Of a stretch of DNA of 15,689 nt, positions 1 to 6,761 are shown piece after piece. This stretch comes from Prado023 sp039812125 (GTDB lineage: Bacteria > Actinomycetota > Actinomycetes > S36-B12 > CAIYMF01). The notes below the pieces were generated by a model that made no database searches, was not told where the DNA came from, and was given only the letters and a program-made list of their open reading frames with translations. The DNA lies in the NCBI GenBank assembly GCA_039812125.1, contig JBDHZV010000058.1, forward strand, positions 1 through 15,689, read 5' to 3'. Each line of letters opens with the position of its first letter. The first letter of the stretch is position 1. A program made the translations under genes and the position numbers.

Positions 1-1126
1 CCGCGGCGCGCACCGCTCCCGGCGCCGGGGGGTCGGCGAGCAGGCCGGACACCGCGGCGGTCAGCGCGTCGAGGTCGCCATCGGCGACGACCGCGCCCGG
101 GACGCCCTCGAGCAGCTCGGCGGGCCCGTACCGCACGTCGTAGGCCACCACCGGCACGTCGCTTGCCAGGGCGTGCGCCACCGGAACCGGCCAGGACTCG
201 CGGCGGGGGGCGGACACCAGCAGGCGGGCGCCGGCCATGGCCGCGGAGGGGTCGGCCGACGGGGGCGCCACGCTGACCCGGGAGGCGATCCCGAGCTCCT
301 CGGCCAGGGCCCGCAGCTCGTCGGCGCCCTCGCCCTCTCCCACGATCGACACCCGCAGCGCCTGGTCCGCTGCGAGGGCTGGCGCCGCAGCGCGCAGCAC
401 GTGGCCGTGCCGGGCGGCGCGCTCCAGGGGGCCCACCGAGACGATGGTGGTGCGGGCCGGTGGCTCACTGAGCGCCACCGTCGCGGTCGGGGCGACGATC
501 GCCGGTGGGATGACCTCCACCACGGTGTCCGGACCGAGTCGGCGGCGCAGGTCCTCGGCCTGGCTGGTGCTCATCACGACGAGCGCGTCGAACGCGGCGT
601 GGCACGGCTCGAACCGCTCGGCGAACCGGGGGGTCATCGCGGCCAGGGCCGGGTCGCCCGCGCGTGCGGCGGTGAGGTGGTTCAGGTGGATGCCCGCCAG
701 CCGCCGGACCAGCGGGTTGGACATCTGCGCCACGTACGGATAGGCCGCGGGGGAGTCTGCCACGACGACGGCTCCGGGCAGCCGGCTCGTGAGCCAGTCC
801 AGCCAGTCCCCGATCCGGGGGTCCAGGGACTCCCCGCGGGCCAGGGGTGCCTTGAACGAGGGCCGGAGCCGGCGGTCCCGGGCGGGGTAGTGGTGCACGA
901 TCGTGCCTGCCGGCAGCAGGCCGCGCGCAACCAGGGTGCGCAGGGTCGCCGGGAGGGCGGCGTCCCGGTTCACCAGGGCGGCGTGGGTGGCCCAGCCCGC
1001 CGCGTCGAACGCCCGCAGCCGACCCAGCCACATCTGGGTCAGCCGGCCGCCACCGACGCGCAGCTCGTTGAAGACGAGGACGACCGTCGGGCGGCCGTCC
1101 CCCAGGGGGCGCTCGGTCTGGATCAC
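1..1126 (-). CDS. GT-B fold glycosyltransferase (family 4-like), 3' end outside window
   Basis: A reading frame of 375 codons opens with GTG at 1126 and is still open at base 1. An in-frame TAG four codons upstream makes this GTG the only possible start. The N-terminal half (residues ~14-210) has an alternating alpha/beta pattern. The C-terminal half begins at the interdomain segment near 'VIPPAI' (205-210) and carries 'IVGEGEGADELRALA' (261-275) and 'RESWPVPVAHAL' (309-320), followed by 'VPVVAYDVRYGPAELL', typical of GT4/TagE-like cytoplasmic retaining transferases that use nucleotide sugars. The usual R and K of the GRLxxxK phosphate-binding motif read P233 and R239, and the second Glu of E-x7-E is H318, so activity or donor is uncertain. 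It is the only gene of its unit seen here, 64 bp beyond accE on the same strand, with its own leaderless-type promoter. Its context suggests cell-surface glycan synthesis; the acceptor is unknown. Confidence 0.8.
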   Translation of the reverse strand, partial: MIQTERPLGDGRPTVVLVFNELRVGGGRLTQMWLGRLRAFDAAGWATHAALVNRDAALPATLRTLVARGLLPAGTIVHHYPARDRRLRPSFKAPLARGESLDPRIGDWLDWLTSRLPGAVVVADSPAAYPYVAQMSNPLVRRLAGIHLNHLTAARAGDPALAAMTPRFAERFEPCHAAFDALVVMSTSQAEDLRRRLGPDTVVEVIPPAIVAPTATVALSEPPARTTIVSVGPLERAARHGHVLRAAAPALAADQALRVSIVGEGEGADELRALAEELGIASRVSVAPPSADPSAAMAGARLLVSAPRRESWPVPVAHALASDVPVVAYDVRYGPAELLEGVPGAVVADGDLDALTAAVSGLLADPPAPGAVRAA

Positions 1127-1138
1127 CCGGTCAGCCTA
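1127..1138 (-). promoter_or_regulatory. Leaderless-type -10 of the glycosyltransferase gene
   Basis: On the minus strand TAGGCT (1138-1133) fits the actinobacterial -10 consensus TANNNT. It is followed by 6 nt and then the GTG start, so transcription would begin at the start codon itself. No Shine-Dalgarno motif is present. A 13-bp dyad (GCCCGG-A-CCGGGC, 1152-1164) lies just upstream in the -35 region and could be an operator or part of an accE terminator; there is no T-tract. Confidence 0.6.
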
Positions 1139-1190
1139 GCCAAGCCCCCCGGCCCGGACCGGGCACCCGGCCGACGCCTGGCCGTCGCGG

Positions 1191-1409
1191 TCACCGCGGC
1201 AGCGAGGACGCCCACCATCCGGCCAGCTCCAGGGGCTGGCGCAGCAGTCGGCCGGGTGGTGCCCACCGCGACGGCGGGGCCACTGCCGGCTCCTCGGCAG
1301 CGGCGGCCGGCGCCGCTGCCGCCAGGGCGACCACCAGGGCGGCGACCTCCTCGGCGGTGGGGTCGCCGCGCACGATCCGCAGGTGCGGGCGCGTCGGCTC
1401 GGTGCTCAC
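1191..1409 (-). CDS. accE: Acyl-CoA carboxylase epsilon subunit
   Basis: This 72-residue protein starts with GTG at 1409, overlapping the accD stop codon by 4 nt (GTGA), so the two are translationally coupled. The N-terminal segment 'LRIVRGDPTAEEVAALVVAL' (10-29) matches the actinobacterial ACC epsilon family. It is followed by an Ala/Pro-rich linker and a conserved 'SRWAPPGRLLRQPL' stretch (47-60) ending in 'ASSLPR'. Epsilon subunits are small partners found only in actinobacterial acyl-CoA carboxylases; they bind the beta subunit and raise the activity of the alpha-beta complex. The placement directly after accD supports the call. The biotinylated alpha subunit is not in this window. Confidence 0.9.
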   Translation of the reverse strand: MSTEPTRPHLRIVRGDPTAEEVAALVVALAAAAPAAAAEEPAVAPPSRWAPPGRLLRQPLELAGWWASSLPR

Positions 1410-3019
1410 AGCGGGATGTTCCCGTGCTTCTTGGGCGGCATCGACTCGCGCTTGTTGCGCAGGATCCGCAGCGCCCGCACGACTGCGTGGCGGGTCTCGT
1501 GCGGCAGGATGACCCGGTCGATGTAGCCGCGCTCGGCGGCCTGGTACGGGTTGGCCAGTGTGAGGTTGTAGTCGGCCTCCAACTGGGCGCGGCGCGCCGC
1601 CGGGTTCTGCGCGGTGGCCAGGTCCTTCTTGTGCAGGATGCTGACTGCGCCCTGGGCCCCCATGACGGCGATCTGCGCGCTGGGCCAGGCGATGTTCATG
1701 TCCCCGCCCAGGTGCTTGGAGCCCATGACGACGTACGCCCCGCCGTAGGCCTTGCGGGTGATCACCGTGACCTTGGGGACCGTGGCCTCCACGTACGCGT
1801 AGATCAGCTTCGCGCCGCGCCGGATGATCCCGTCCCACTCCTGGGAGGTGCCGGGCAGGAACCCGGGCACGTCCTCGAAGGTGAGGATGGGGATGTTGAA
1901 GGCGTCGCAGGTGCGCACGAACCGCGCGGCCTTCTCCGAGGCCTCGATGTCCAGGGTGCCGGCGAACTGCATCGGCTGGTTGGCCACGATGCCGACGGAG
2001 TGCCCCTCGACCCGGCCGAAGCCGATGAGGATGTTGGGCGCCCACATCGACTGGACCTCGAGGAACTCCTCGTCGTCCAGGACCGCCCGGACGACCTGGT
2101 GCATGTCGTAGGGCTGGTTCGGGGAGTCCGGGATCAGGTGGTCCAGCGCGCGGTCGGAGTCGTGGTACTCCAGGTCGTACTCGTCGCCGACCAGCGGCGG
2201 TCGCTCGAGGTTGTTGGCGGGCAGGTACGACAGCAGCGCCCGCACGTACTCCAGGGCGTCGTGCTCGTCGCTGGCCATGTAGTGGGCCACGCCCGAGCGG
2301 GTGTTGTGGGTGCGGGCGCCGCCGAGCTCCTCGAACCCGACGTCCTCGCCGGTCACCGTCTTGATGACGTCCGGGCCGGTGATGAACATGTGCGAGGTCT
2401 TGTCCACCATGACCGTGAAGTCGGTCAGGGCGGGGGAGTACACCGCGCCACCCGCACAGGGGCCCATGATCAGCGAGATCTGCGGGATCACGCCGGAGGC
2501 CATCACGTTGCGGCGGAAGATCTCGCCGTACTGGGCCAGGGAGGCCACGCCCTCCTGGATGCGCGCGCCGCCGGAGTCGTTGATCCCGACGATCGGCCAG
2601 CCGTTGCGCAGGGCGAGGTCCATGACCTTGACGATCTTCTCGCCGAACACCTCGCCCAACGACCCGCCGAAGACCGTGAAGTCCTGTGCGAACACGCACA
2701 CCGGGCGGCCGTCCACCGTGCCGTACCCGGTGACCACGCCGTCGCCGTAGGGCCGGTACTTCTGCCCGCCGAAGTTGTGCGACCGGTGCCGTGCGAGCTC
2801 GTCGAGCTCGACGAAGGAGTCCGCGTCCAGGAAGTGCAGCAGCCGCTCCCGGGCCGTCATCTTGCCCTTGGCGTGCTGGCGCTCGACCCGCTTGGCCTTG
2901 CCCGCGAGGATCGCCTCGTGGCGGCGGTGGGCGAGGTCGGCCAGCTTGCCGGACGTGGTGGTCAGGTCGAGCGGCTCCTCGGCGGATCCCTTCGGCGGCT
3001 CGTGTGCGCTGGCGGTCAT
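1406..3019 (-). CDS. accD: Acyl-CoA carboxylase beta (carboxyltransferase) subunit, AccD5/PccB type
   Basis: The 537-residue product has the usual length and two-domain crotonase-like layout of AccD5/PccB. It transfers the carboxyl group from carboxybiotin on the alpha subunit to acyl-CoA, giving malonyl- or methylmalonyl-CoA for fatty acid and branched-lipid synthesis. In the N-domain 'NDSGGARIQEG' (147-157) and 'GPCAGGAVYSPA' (186-197) form an acyl-CoA oxyanion hole; the C-domain carries 'EDVPGFLPGTSQE' (382-394) and 'RKAYGGAYVVMGSKH' (422-436). The position matching the specificity residue of S. coelicolor PccB (Asp422) is V430 here, so substrate preference may not be strictly propionyl-CoA. 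ATG 3019 is preceded by a GAGAGGA ribosome-binding site 4 nt away. It is divergent from birA, whose product would biotinylate the partner subunit. Confidence 0.95.
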   Translation of the reverse strand: MTASAHEPPKGSAEEPLDLTTTSGKLADLAHRRHEAILAGKAKRVERQHAKGKMTARERLLHFLDADSFVELDELARHRSHNFGGQKYRPYGDGVVTGYGTVDGRPVCVFAQDFTVFGGSLGEVFGEKIVKVMDLALRNGWPIVGINDSGGARIQEGVASLAQYGEIFRRNVMASGVIPQISLIMGPCAGGAVYSPALTDFTVMVDKTSHMFITGPDVIKTVTGEDVGFEELGGARTHNTRSGVAHYMASDEHDALEYVRALLSYLPANNLERPPLVGDEYDLEYHDSDRALDHLIPDSPNQPYDMHQVVRAVLDDEEFLEVQSMWAPNILIGFGRVEGHSVGIVANQPMQFAGTLDIEASEKAARFVRTCDAFNIPILTFEDVPGFLPGTSQEWDGIIRRGAKLIYAYVEATVPKVTVITRKAYGGAYVVMGSKHLGGDMNIAWPSAQIAVMGAQGAVSILHKKDLATAQNPAARRAQLEADYNLTLANPYQAAERGYIDRVILPHETRHAVVRALRILRNKRESMPPKKHGNIPL

Positions 3020-3063
3020 CTCGTCCTCTCGGCACGTGTGGCTTATCGGGGTACCTTATGCCC
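3020..3063. promoter_or_regulatory. Divergent accD/birA promoter region with a symmetric -10
   Basis: These 44 bp hold both start regions. The heptamer TACCTTA (3052-3058) reads as TACCTT (3052-3057) toward birA and as TAAGGT (3058-3053) toward accD, so both strands show a TANNNT -10 in the same base pairs. Toward birA it sits 6 nt before GTG 3064, a leaderless arrangement. Toward accD the expected start near 3046 leaves a leader of about 27 nt containing GAGAGGA (3030-3024). No clear -35 is seen on either strand. Confidence 0.6.
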
Positions 3064-3996
3064 GTGTCTGACGCGATGCCGGGCTTGGACGCCCCAGTCC
3101 CAGCACGTCTTGTGCCGTCGGCCACGGGGGGCTGGCCGCGCTCCGCAGGCGCCGACTACGAGGGGGACTGGCCCCTCGACCTGGACGCGGCGGCGATCCT
3201 GGCGGCCGTCCGGGCCGGGGGCGGCACCTGGCGCAGCGTGGTGGTCCTGCCCCAGGTGGGGTCGACCAACACCGTCGGCCTGGCGATGGCCACGGCCGGC
3301 TGCCCGGGCGGCACGGCGCTGGTCACCGACCTGCAGACCTCGGGTCGCGGCCGGCTCGACCGGCAGTGGGTGGCTCCGCCGGGGACGTCGGCACTCTTCT
3401 CTGTCGTGCTGCGCCCCGCCGGGCAGGACCTCGTGTGGGGGCTGCTGCCCCTGCTCGCCGGGGTCGCGGTGGCCGAGGCGGTCGAGGCGGTCACCGGCCT
3501 GCGGGTGCACCTCAAGTGGCCCAACGACCTGGTCGTGCGGCCGTCGGAGGCCCCCAGCGGGCGGGGCGGCAAGGTCGGGGGGATCCTGGCCGAGCGCGAC
3601 GCGCAGTCCGGCGCCGTCGTGCTCGGCGTGGGGATCAACGTGGACCTCGCCGAGGCAGACCTGCCCGTGCCGGTCGCGACCTCCCTGACCCTGGCCGGGA
3701 TCGGCCGTCCCGATCGGGCGGCGCTCGTGGGGCGGGCGCTGGCGCGCATCGAGCACTGGGCGAACGCGTGGCAGTCGGCCGGCACGGACGTGACGGCCCG
3801 CGACGCGCTGCTGTCGGCCTACCGCAGCCGGTGCAGCTCCCTCGGGGCGACGCTGCGGGTGGTGCGGCCCGGGGCCGAGGACCTCACCGGGACCGGCTGC
3901 GGGATCGGCAACGGGGGCGAGCTGCTGGTGGAGTCCGACGGCCAGGTGGTGCCGGTCGTGGTCGGCGACGTCGTGCACGCGCTGGCCGACTGGTGA
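3064..3996 (+). CDS. birA: Biotin--[acetyl-CoA-carboxylase] ligase, monofunctional
   Basis: The 310-residue enzyme activates biotin as biotinyl-5'-AMP and attaches it to the lysine of biotin carboxyl carrier domains, here presumably the acyl-CoA carboxylase alpha subunit. Visible motifs are 'GSTNT' (66-70), the biotinyl-AMP loop 'SGRGRLDRQW' (93-102), the catalytic 'KWPND' (151-155), 'GKVGGILAE' (169-177) and 'GVGINV' (188-193), followed by the small C-terminal SH3-like domain. The ~58-residue N-terminus is not a DNA-binding helix-turn-helix, so unlike E. coli BirA this protein should not be a repressor. GTG 3064 is chosen because a -10 hexamer lies exactly 6 nt upstream; ATG 3058, two codons earlier, is the alternative. 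It is cotranscribed with cya, overlapping by 4 nt. Confidence 0.93.
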   Translation: MSDAMPGLDAPVPARLVPSATGGWPRSAGADYEGDWPLDLDAAAILAAVRAGGGTWRSVVVLPQVGSTNTVGLAMATAGCPGGTALVTDLQTSGRGRLDRQWVAPPGTSALFSVVLRPAGQDLVWGLLPLLAGVAVAEAVEAVTGLRVHLKWPNDLVVRPSEAPSGRGGKVGGILAERDAQSGAVVLGVGINVDLAEADLPVPVATSLTLAGIGRPDRAALVGRALARIEHWANAWQSAGTDVTARDALLSAYRSRCSSLGATLRVVRPGAEDLTGTGCGIGNGGELLVESDGQVVPVVVGDVVHALADW

Positions 3997-5009
3997 GCGG
4001 TCCCCTGGACGCCGCCGCGATCGCGCGGATCACCGCACTGGTGCTGGGCGAGCCCGCCGAGTACACCCGGGAGCAGGCTGTGGACCTGGTCGGGACGACC
4101 GTCGAGCGCTCCCGGGCCTACTGGCGGGCGTTCGGCTTCGCCGACGTCGGGCGGGCCCGGGCCTTCACCCCCGAGGACATCGCGTGCATGCGCCTGCTGG
4201 TGGGGCTGGTCGACGCCGGCCACATCGACGAGGACACCAGCATCGAGCTGACCCGCAGCCTGGGCCAGACGGCCTCCCGCCTGGCCGACTGGCAGGCGGG
4301 CACGGTCGCCCGTGTGGTGGAGGCCAGCGAGGATCCGGTCGAGCTCGACCGGCTGGTCGACGGGGTGGCCCTGATGATGCCGATCTTCGAGCGACTGCTC
4401 GCACACGCCTGGCGCCGGCACCTGGCCGCGGCGATCGGGCGCAGCCTCAGCGCCGTGGTCCGGGGCGGCGAGGCGGACGCGACCGGCAGTGTGGGCTTCG
4501 CCGACATCGCCGGGTTCACCCGGCTGGCCCGCAGCCTGGCCGACGATGACCTCGCGGGGATGGTGCACTCCTTCGAGACCGGCGCGGCCGACGTCGTCGC
4601 CGCCCAGGGGGCGCGGTTGGTCAAGACCCTCGGCGACGAGGTCATGTTCGTCTCCGAGGACCCGACGCGGGCGCTGGCCATCGCCGTGGCGATGCACGAC
4701 CTGGACCCGCCCGGCCCGGAGCCGATGACGCTGCGGATCGGCATCGCGACCGGTCGGCTGGTCACGACGATGGGTGACGTCTACGGCGACACCGTCAACC
4801 TGGCCAGCCGGCTGACCGCCATCGCGCGCCCCGGGACCACGCTGATCGACGAGGCGACCAGCGACGGGGCCACGCCACTGCCCGGCGTGCGCATCCGACC
4901 GCTGCCGCCCCGGCCGCTGCGCGGCATGGGGATGGTGCGCGCCAGTGCGGTCACCCGGGCTCAGGATCGCTCGGCGGGGGACTCCTCGGGGAACACCCAG
5001 GTGCGGTAG
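3993..5009 (+). CDS. cya: Class III adenylyl cyclase with Rv1264-type N-terminal regulatory domain
   Basis: GTG 3993 overlaps the birA stop (GTGA), giving a 338-residue cytosolic protein. The N-terminal half (~10-150) is helical, with 'YTREQAVDLVG', 'AFTPEDIACMRLL' and 'LTRSLGQTASRLADWQ', resembling the regulatory domain of M. tuberculosis Rv1264, which is pH-sensing. The catalytic domain (~160-320) keeps all six class III residues: metal-binding D171 and D215, substrate-defining K211 and D262, and transition-state N269 and R273. It should therefore make cAMP from ATP as a homodimer. S. coelicolor cya also lies beside birA and pccB (from memory), so this is probably the chromosomal housekeeping cyclase. 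Its last 49 bp are antisense to the gtrA 3' end. The ligand sensed is not visible in the sequence. Confidence 0.92.
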   Translation: MSGPLDAAAIARITALVLGEPAEYTREQAVDLVGTTVERSRAYWRAFGFADVGRARAFTPEDIACMRLLVGLVDAGHIDEDTSIELTRSLGQTASRLADWQAGTVARVVEASEDPVELDRLVDGVALMMPIFERLLAHAWRRHLAAAIGRSLSAVVRGGEADATGSVGFADIAGFTRLARSLADDDLAGMVHSFETGAADVVAAQGARLVKTLGDEVMFVSEDPTRALAIAVAMHDLDPPGPEPMTLRIGIATGRLVTTMGDVYGDTVNLASRLTAIARPGTTLIDEATSDGATPLPGVRIRPLPPRPLRGMGMVRASAVTRAQDRSAGDSSGNTQVR

Positions 5010-5446
5010 ACCCAGAACCGGAACAGGGTGCCCAGGCCGACTCCGATGATGTTGCCGCTGATGTTGTCCGCCAGCTGGCTGTCGAAGCCGAGCAGGTAGT
5101 GCGTGGTGGCCAGGCAGGCCCAGGAGATCACCAGCGCCGCGGCGTTGGTCGCGAAGAACAGCGCCGTCTCCCGGCCGGCGCCCGTGCGGGGCCGGTCGCG
5201 GTAGGTCCAGTTCCGGTTGGCCACGTACGCGAACGTCGTGGCGACGATCACCGAGATGCCCTTGGCAGTCAGCGGGCTGTCCTGCAGGATGCCGGCCCGC
5301 AGCACGTTGAACAGCCCCACGTCGAGGACGAACGCGAGCGCCCCCACCGTTCCGAACTTCGCCAGCTCCGCGCCGACGCGACGGGCTGCGCTCTTCATCC
5401 CTCCGGGGACGGCGACGCCCTCGACCAACTCCACCGCCTGTGTCAT
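4961..5446 (-). CDS. GtrA-family membrane protein
   Basis: The 161-residue protein has four predicted membrane helices (about 31-49, 63-80, 95-118 and 131-147). It shows the GtrA hallmarks 'FGTVGALAFVLDVGLFNVL' in helix 1, 'FAYVANRNWTY' at the end of helix 2 and 'FRFWVYRTWVF' at the C-terminus. GtrA proteins assist translocation or use of polyprenyl-phosphate-linked sugars in surface glycan assembly. A GtrA gene (Rv3277) occupies the same place near birA and purK in M. tuberculosis. ATG 5446 is chosen for an AGGG motif 5 nt upstream; an in-frame GTG at 5479 would add 11 residues, and ATG 5398 is poorly supported. The 3' end overlaps cya convergently. No canonical -10 was found; TACAGG lies 6 nt before ATG 5446. 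Confidence 0.88.
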   Translation of the reverse strand: MTQAVELVEGVAVPGGMKSAARRVGAELAKFGTVGALAFVLDVGLFNVLRAGILQDSPLTAKGISVIVATTFAYVANRNWTYRDRPRTGAGRETALFFATNAAALVISWACLATTHYLLGFDSQLADNISGNIIGVGLGTLFRFWVYRTWVFPEESPAERS

Positions 5447-5532
5447 GACCACCCTGTACCCGGTCGTCGGATCCTTCACACCCTGTATCGGCCCAGTGTC
5501 TCACCAGCCTGACGATGCTCGGGGCCAGCGCC

Positions 5533-5566
5533 TACCGTGGGAGTGGGGCCGAGCGCGGGAGGGACC
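5533..5566 (+). promoter_or_regulatory. Promoter and ribosome-binding site of the 5567 acyl-CoA dehydrogenase
   Basis: TACCGT (5533-5538) matches TANNNT. A start about 7 nt downstream would give a leader of ~22 nt containing GGGAGGGA (5557-5564), a good Shine-Dalgarno site just before ATG 5567. The SD decides this start over the in-frame GTG at 5537, which falls inside the -10. Confidence 0.5.
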
Positions 5567-6724
5567 ATGGACCTGGGGCTGTCCGAGGAGCACGAGCACC
5601 TGCGCCGGACGGTGGCCCGGTTCGCCCGCGAGGAGGTCGCCCCCGTCATCGCCGAGCACTACCGCCGGGGGGAGTTCCCGGTGGACCTGGTCCGCCGGAT
5701 GGGCCGGATGGGGCTGTTCGGGCTGCCGATCCCGGAGGCGCACGGTGGGATGGGCGGGGACTACGTCGCCCTGTGCGTGGCGATCGAGGAGCTCGCCCGG
5801 GTCGACTCCAGCCTGGCCATCACGCTGGAGGCGGCGGTGTCGCTGGGGGCGATGCCCCTGCTGCGGTTCGGCTCCGACCAGCTGCGCGCGCAGTGGCTGC
5901 CCGACCTCGCCGCCGGGCGGGTGCTGGGGGCCTTCGGGCTGACGGAGTCCGGCAGCGGCTCGGACGCCGGGTCGCTGCGCACGACGGCCGTGCTCGACGG
6001 CGACGAGTGGGTCATCAACGGGTCGAAGGCCTTCATCACGAACTCGGGCACCGAGCTGACCGGGTTCGTCACGGTGGCCGCCGTGACCGGGCGCCGGGCG
6101 GACGGCCGGGCCGAGATCTCCACGATCCTGGTGCCGGCCGGCACCCCCGGCCTGAGCGTCGCGCCGGGCTACGACAAGGTCGGCTGGAGCTGTTCGGACA
6201 CCCATGGGCTGGCGCTGGTGGACGTGCGGGTGCCGAGCACCAACCTGGTCGGTGTCCGGGGCCGGGGCTACGCGCAGTTCCTGTCCACGCTGTCCGAGGG
6301 CCGGGTGGCGATCGCCGCGCTGGCCACCGGCCTGGCGCAGGGCTGCGTGGACGAGTCGCTGGCCTACGCCGCGACCCGCGAGTCGTTCGGTCGGCCCATC
6401 GGCAGCCGGCAGGCGATCCAGTTCGCCGTGGCCGACATGGAGGTGCGCGCCCACCTGTCCCGCCTGGCGTGGCGCGATGCCGCCGCGCGCATGCAGGCCG
6501 GGCTGCCCTTCGCCCGGCAGGCCAGCATCGCCAAGCTCGCCTCCTCCGAGGCGGCGATGGACAACGCGCGCGCGGCCACCCAGGTGCACGGCGGGTACGG
6601 CTTCACGCTGGACTCCGCCGTCGGACGGTTCTACCGGGACGCCAAGGTCCTGGAGATCGGCGAGGGGACCTCGGAGGTCCAGCGGATGCTGATCGCCCGT
6701 GACCTCGGGATGCCCGCGCACTGA
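5567..6724 (+). CDS. Acyl-CoA dehydrogenase
   Basis: This 385-residue FAD enzyme has the standard length and three-domain fold of the family (N-terminal helices, middle beta domain, C-terminal helices). It oxidises an acyl-CoA to the trans-2-enoyl-CoA and passes electrons to electron-transfer flavoprotein. The FAD/substrate signature 'GAFGLTESGSGSDAGSLRT' (121-139) and 'WVINGSKAFITNS' (148-160) are intact. Near the C-terminus 'QVHGGYGF' (339-346) and 'EIGEGTSEVQR' (363-373) place the catalytic base at E366. It differs clearly from the fadE25-type enzyme at 14508. Chain length and branching of the substrate cannot be read from the sequence. It appears monocistronic: galM, 37 bp downstream, has its own promoter. 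Confidence 0.93.
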   Translation: MDLGLSEEHEHLRRTVARFAREEVAPVIAEHYRRGEFPVDLVRRMGRMGLFGLPIPEAHGGMGGDYVALCVAIEELARVDSSLAITLEAAVSLGAMPLLRFGSDQLRAQWLPDLAAGRVLGAFGLTESGSGSDAGSLRTTAVLDGDEWVINGSKAFITNSGTELTGFVTVAAVTGRRADGRAEISTILVPAGTPGLSVAPGYDKVGWSCSDTHGLALVDVRVPSTNLVGVRGRGYAQFLSTLSEGRVAIAALATGLAQGCVDESLAYAATRESFGRPIGSRQAIQFAVADMEVRAHLSRLAWRDAAARMQAGLPFARQASIAKLASSEAAMDNARAATQVHGGYGFTLDSAVGRFYRDAKVLEIGEGTSEVQRMLIARDLGMPAH

Positions 6725-6730
6725 CGGGCA

Positions 6731-6761
6731 ACCTGCAGGTGCGGGCAATAGAGTCGCATCC
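6731..6761 (+). promoter_or_regulatory. galM promoter with 10-bp palindrome
   Basis: TAGAGT (6749-6754) is a TANNNT -10 placed 7 nt before GTG 6762, predicting a leaderless mRNA. The perfect palindrome ACCTGCAGGT (6731-6740) ends 8 nt upstream of the hexamer, between the expected -35 and -10 positions, where a repressor would block the promoter. No -35 consensus is evident. Confidence 0.55.

Noticed and set aside
61..1031. Two apparent minus-strand fragments that could suggest a broken gene left of 1031
   Set aside because: They are in other frames. A single uninterrupted minus-strand frame from GTG 1126 to base 1 encodes a coherent GT-B glycosyltransferase, so there is no frameshift.
1152..1164. 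GCCCGG-A-CCGGGC dyad as an accE terminator
   Set aside because: The 1-nt centre forces a short 5-bp stem with a 3-nt loop and there is no T-tract. It is mentioned only as a possible operator near the glycosyltransferase promoter.
3058..3060. ATG 3058 as the birA start
   Set aside because: It lies immediately after the -10 hexamer and would be upstream of the predicted transcription start; GTG 3064 has the exact leaderless spacing. The protein differs by only two residues.
173..3688. Very long open frame on the plus strand (about 1170 codons) across the glycosyltransferase and accE-accD genes
   Set aside because: Its translation is Arg/Gly/Val-rich without recognisable domains and is antisense to genes with clear motifs. 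Such frames are a by-product of very high GC at third codon positions. The same applies to the long antisense frames at 3819-5504 (-), 6603-8402 (-), 8488-10491 (+) and 13312-14517 (+).
5447..5479. GTG 5479 as the gtrA start
   Set aside because: No SD motif is seen before it, and the added 11 residues are not part of the GtrA core. It is kept as an alternative because ATG 5446 has only a modest AGGG motif.
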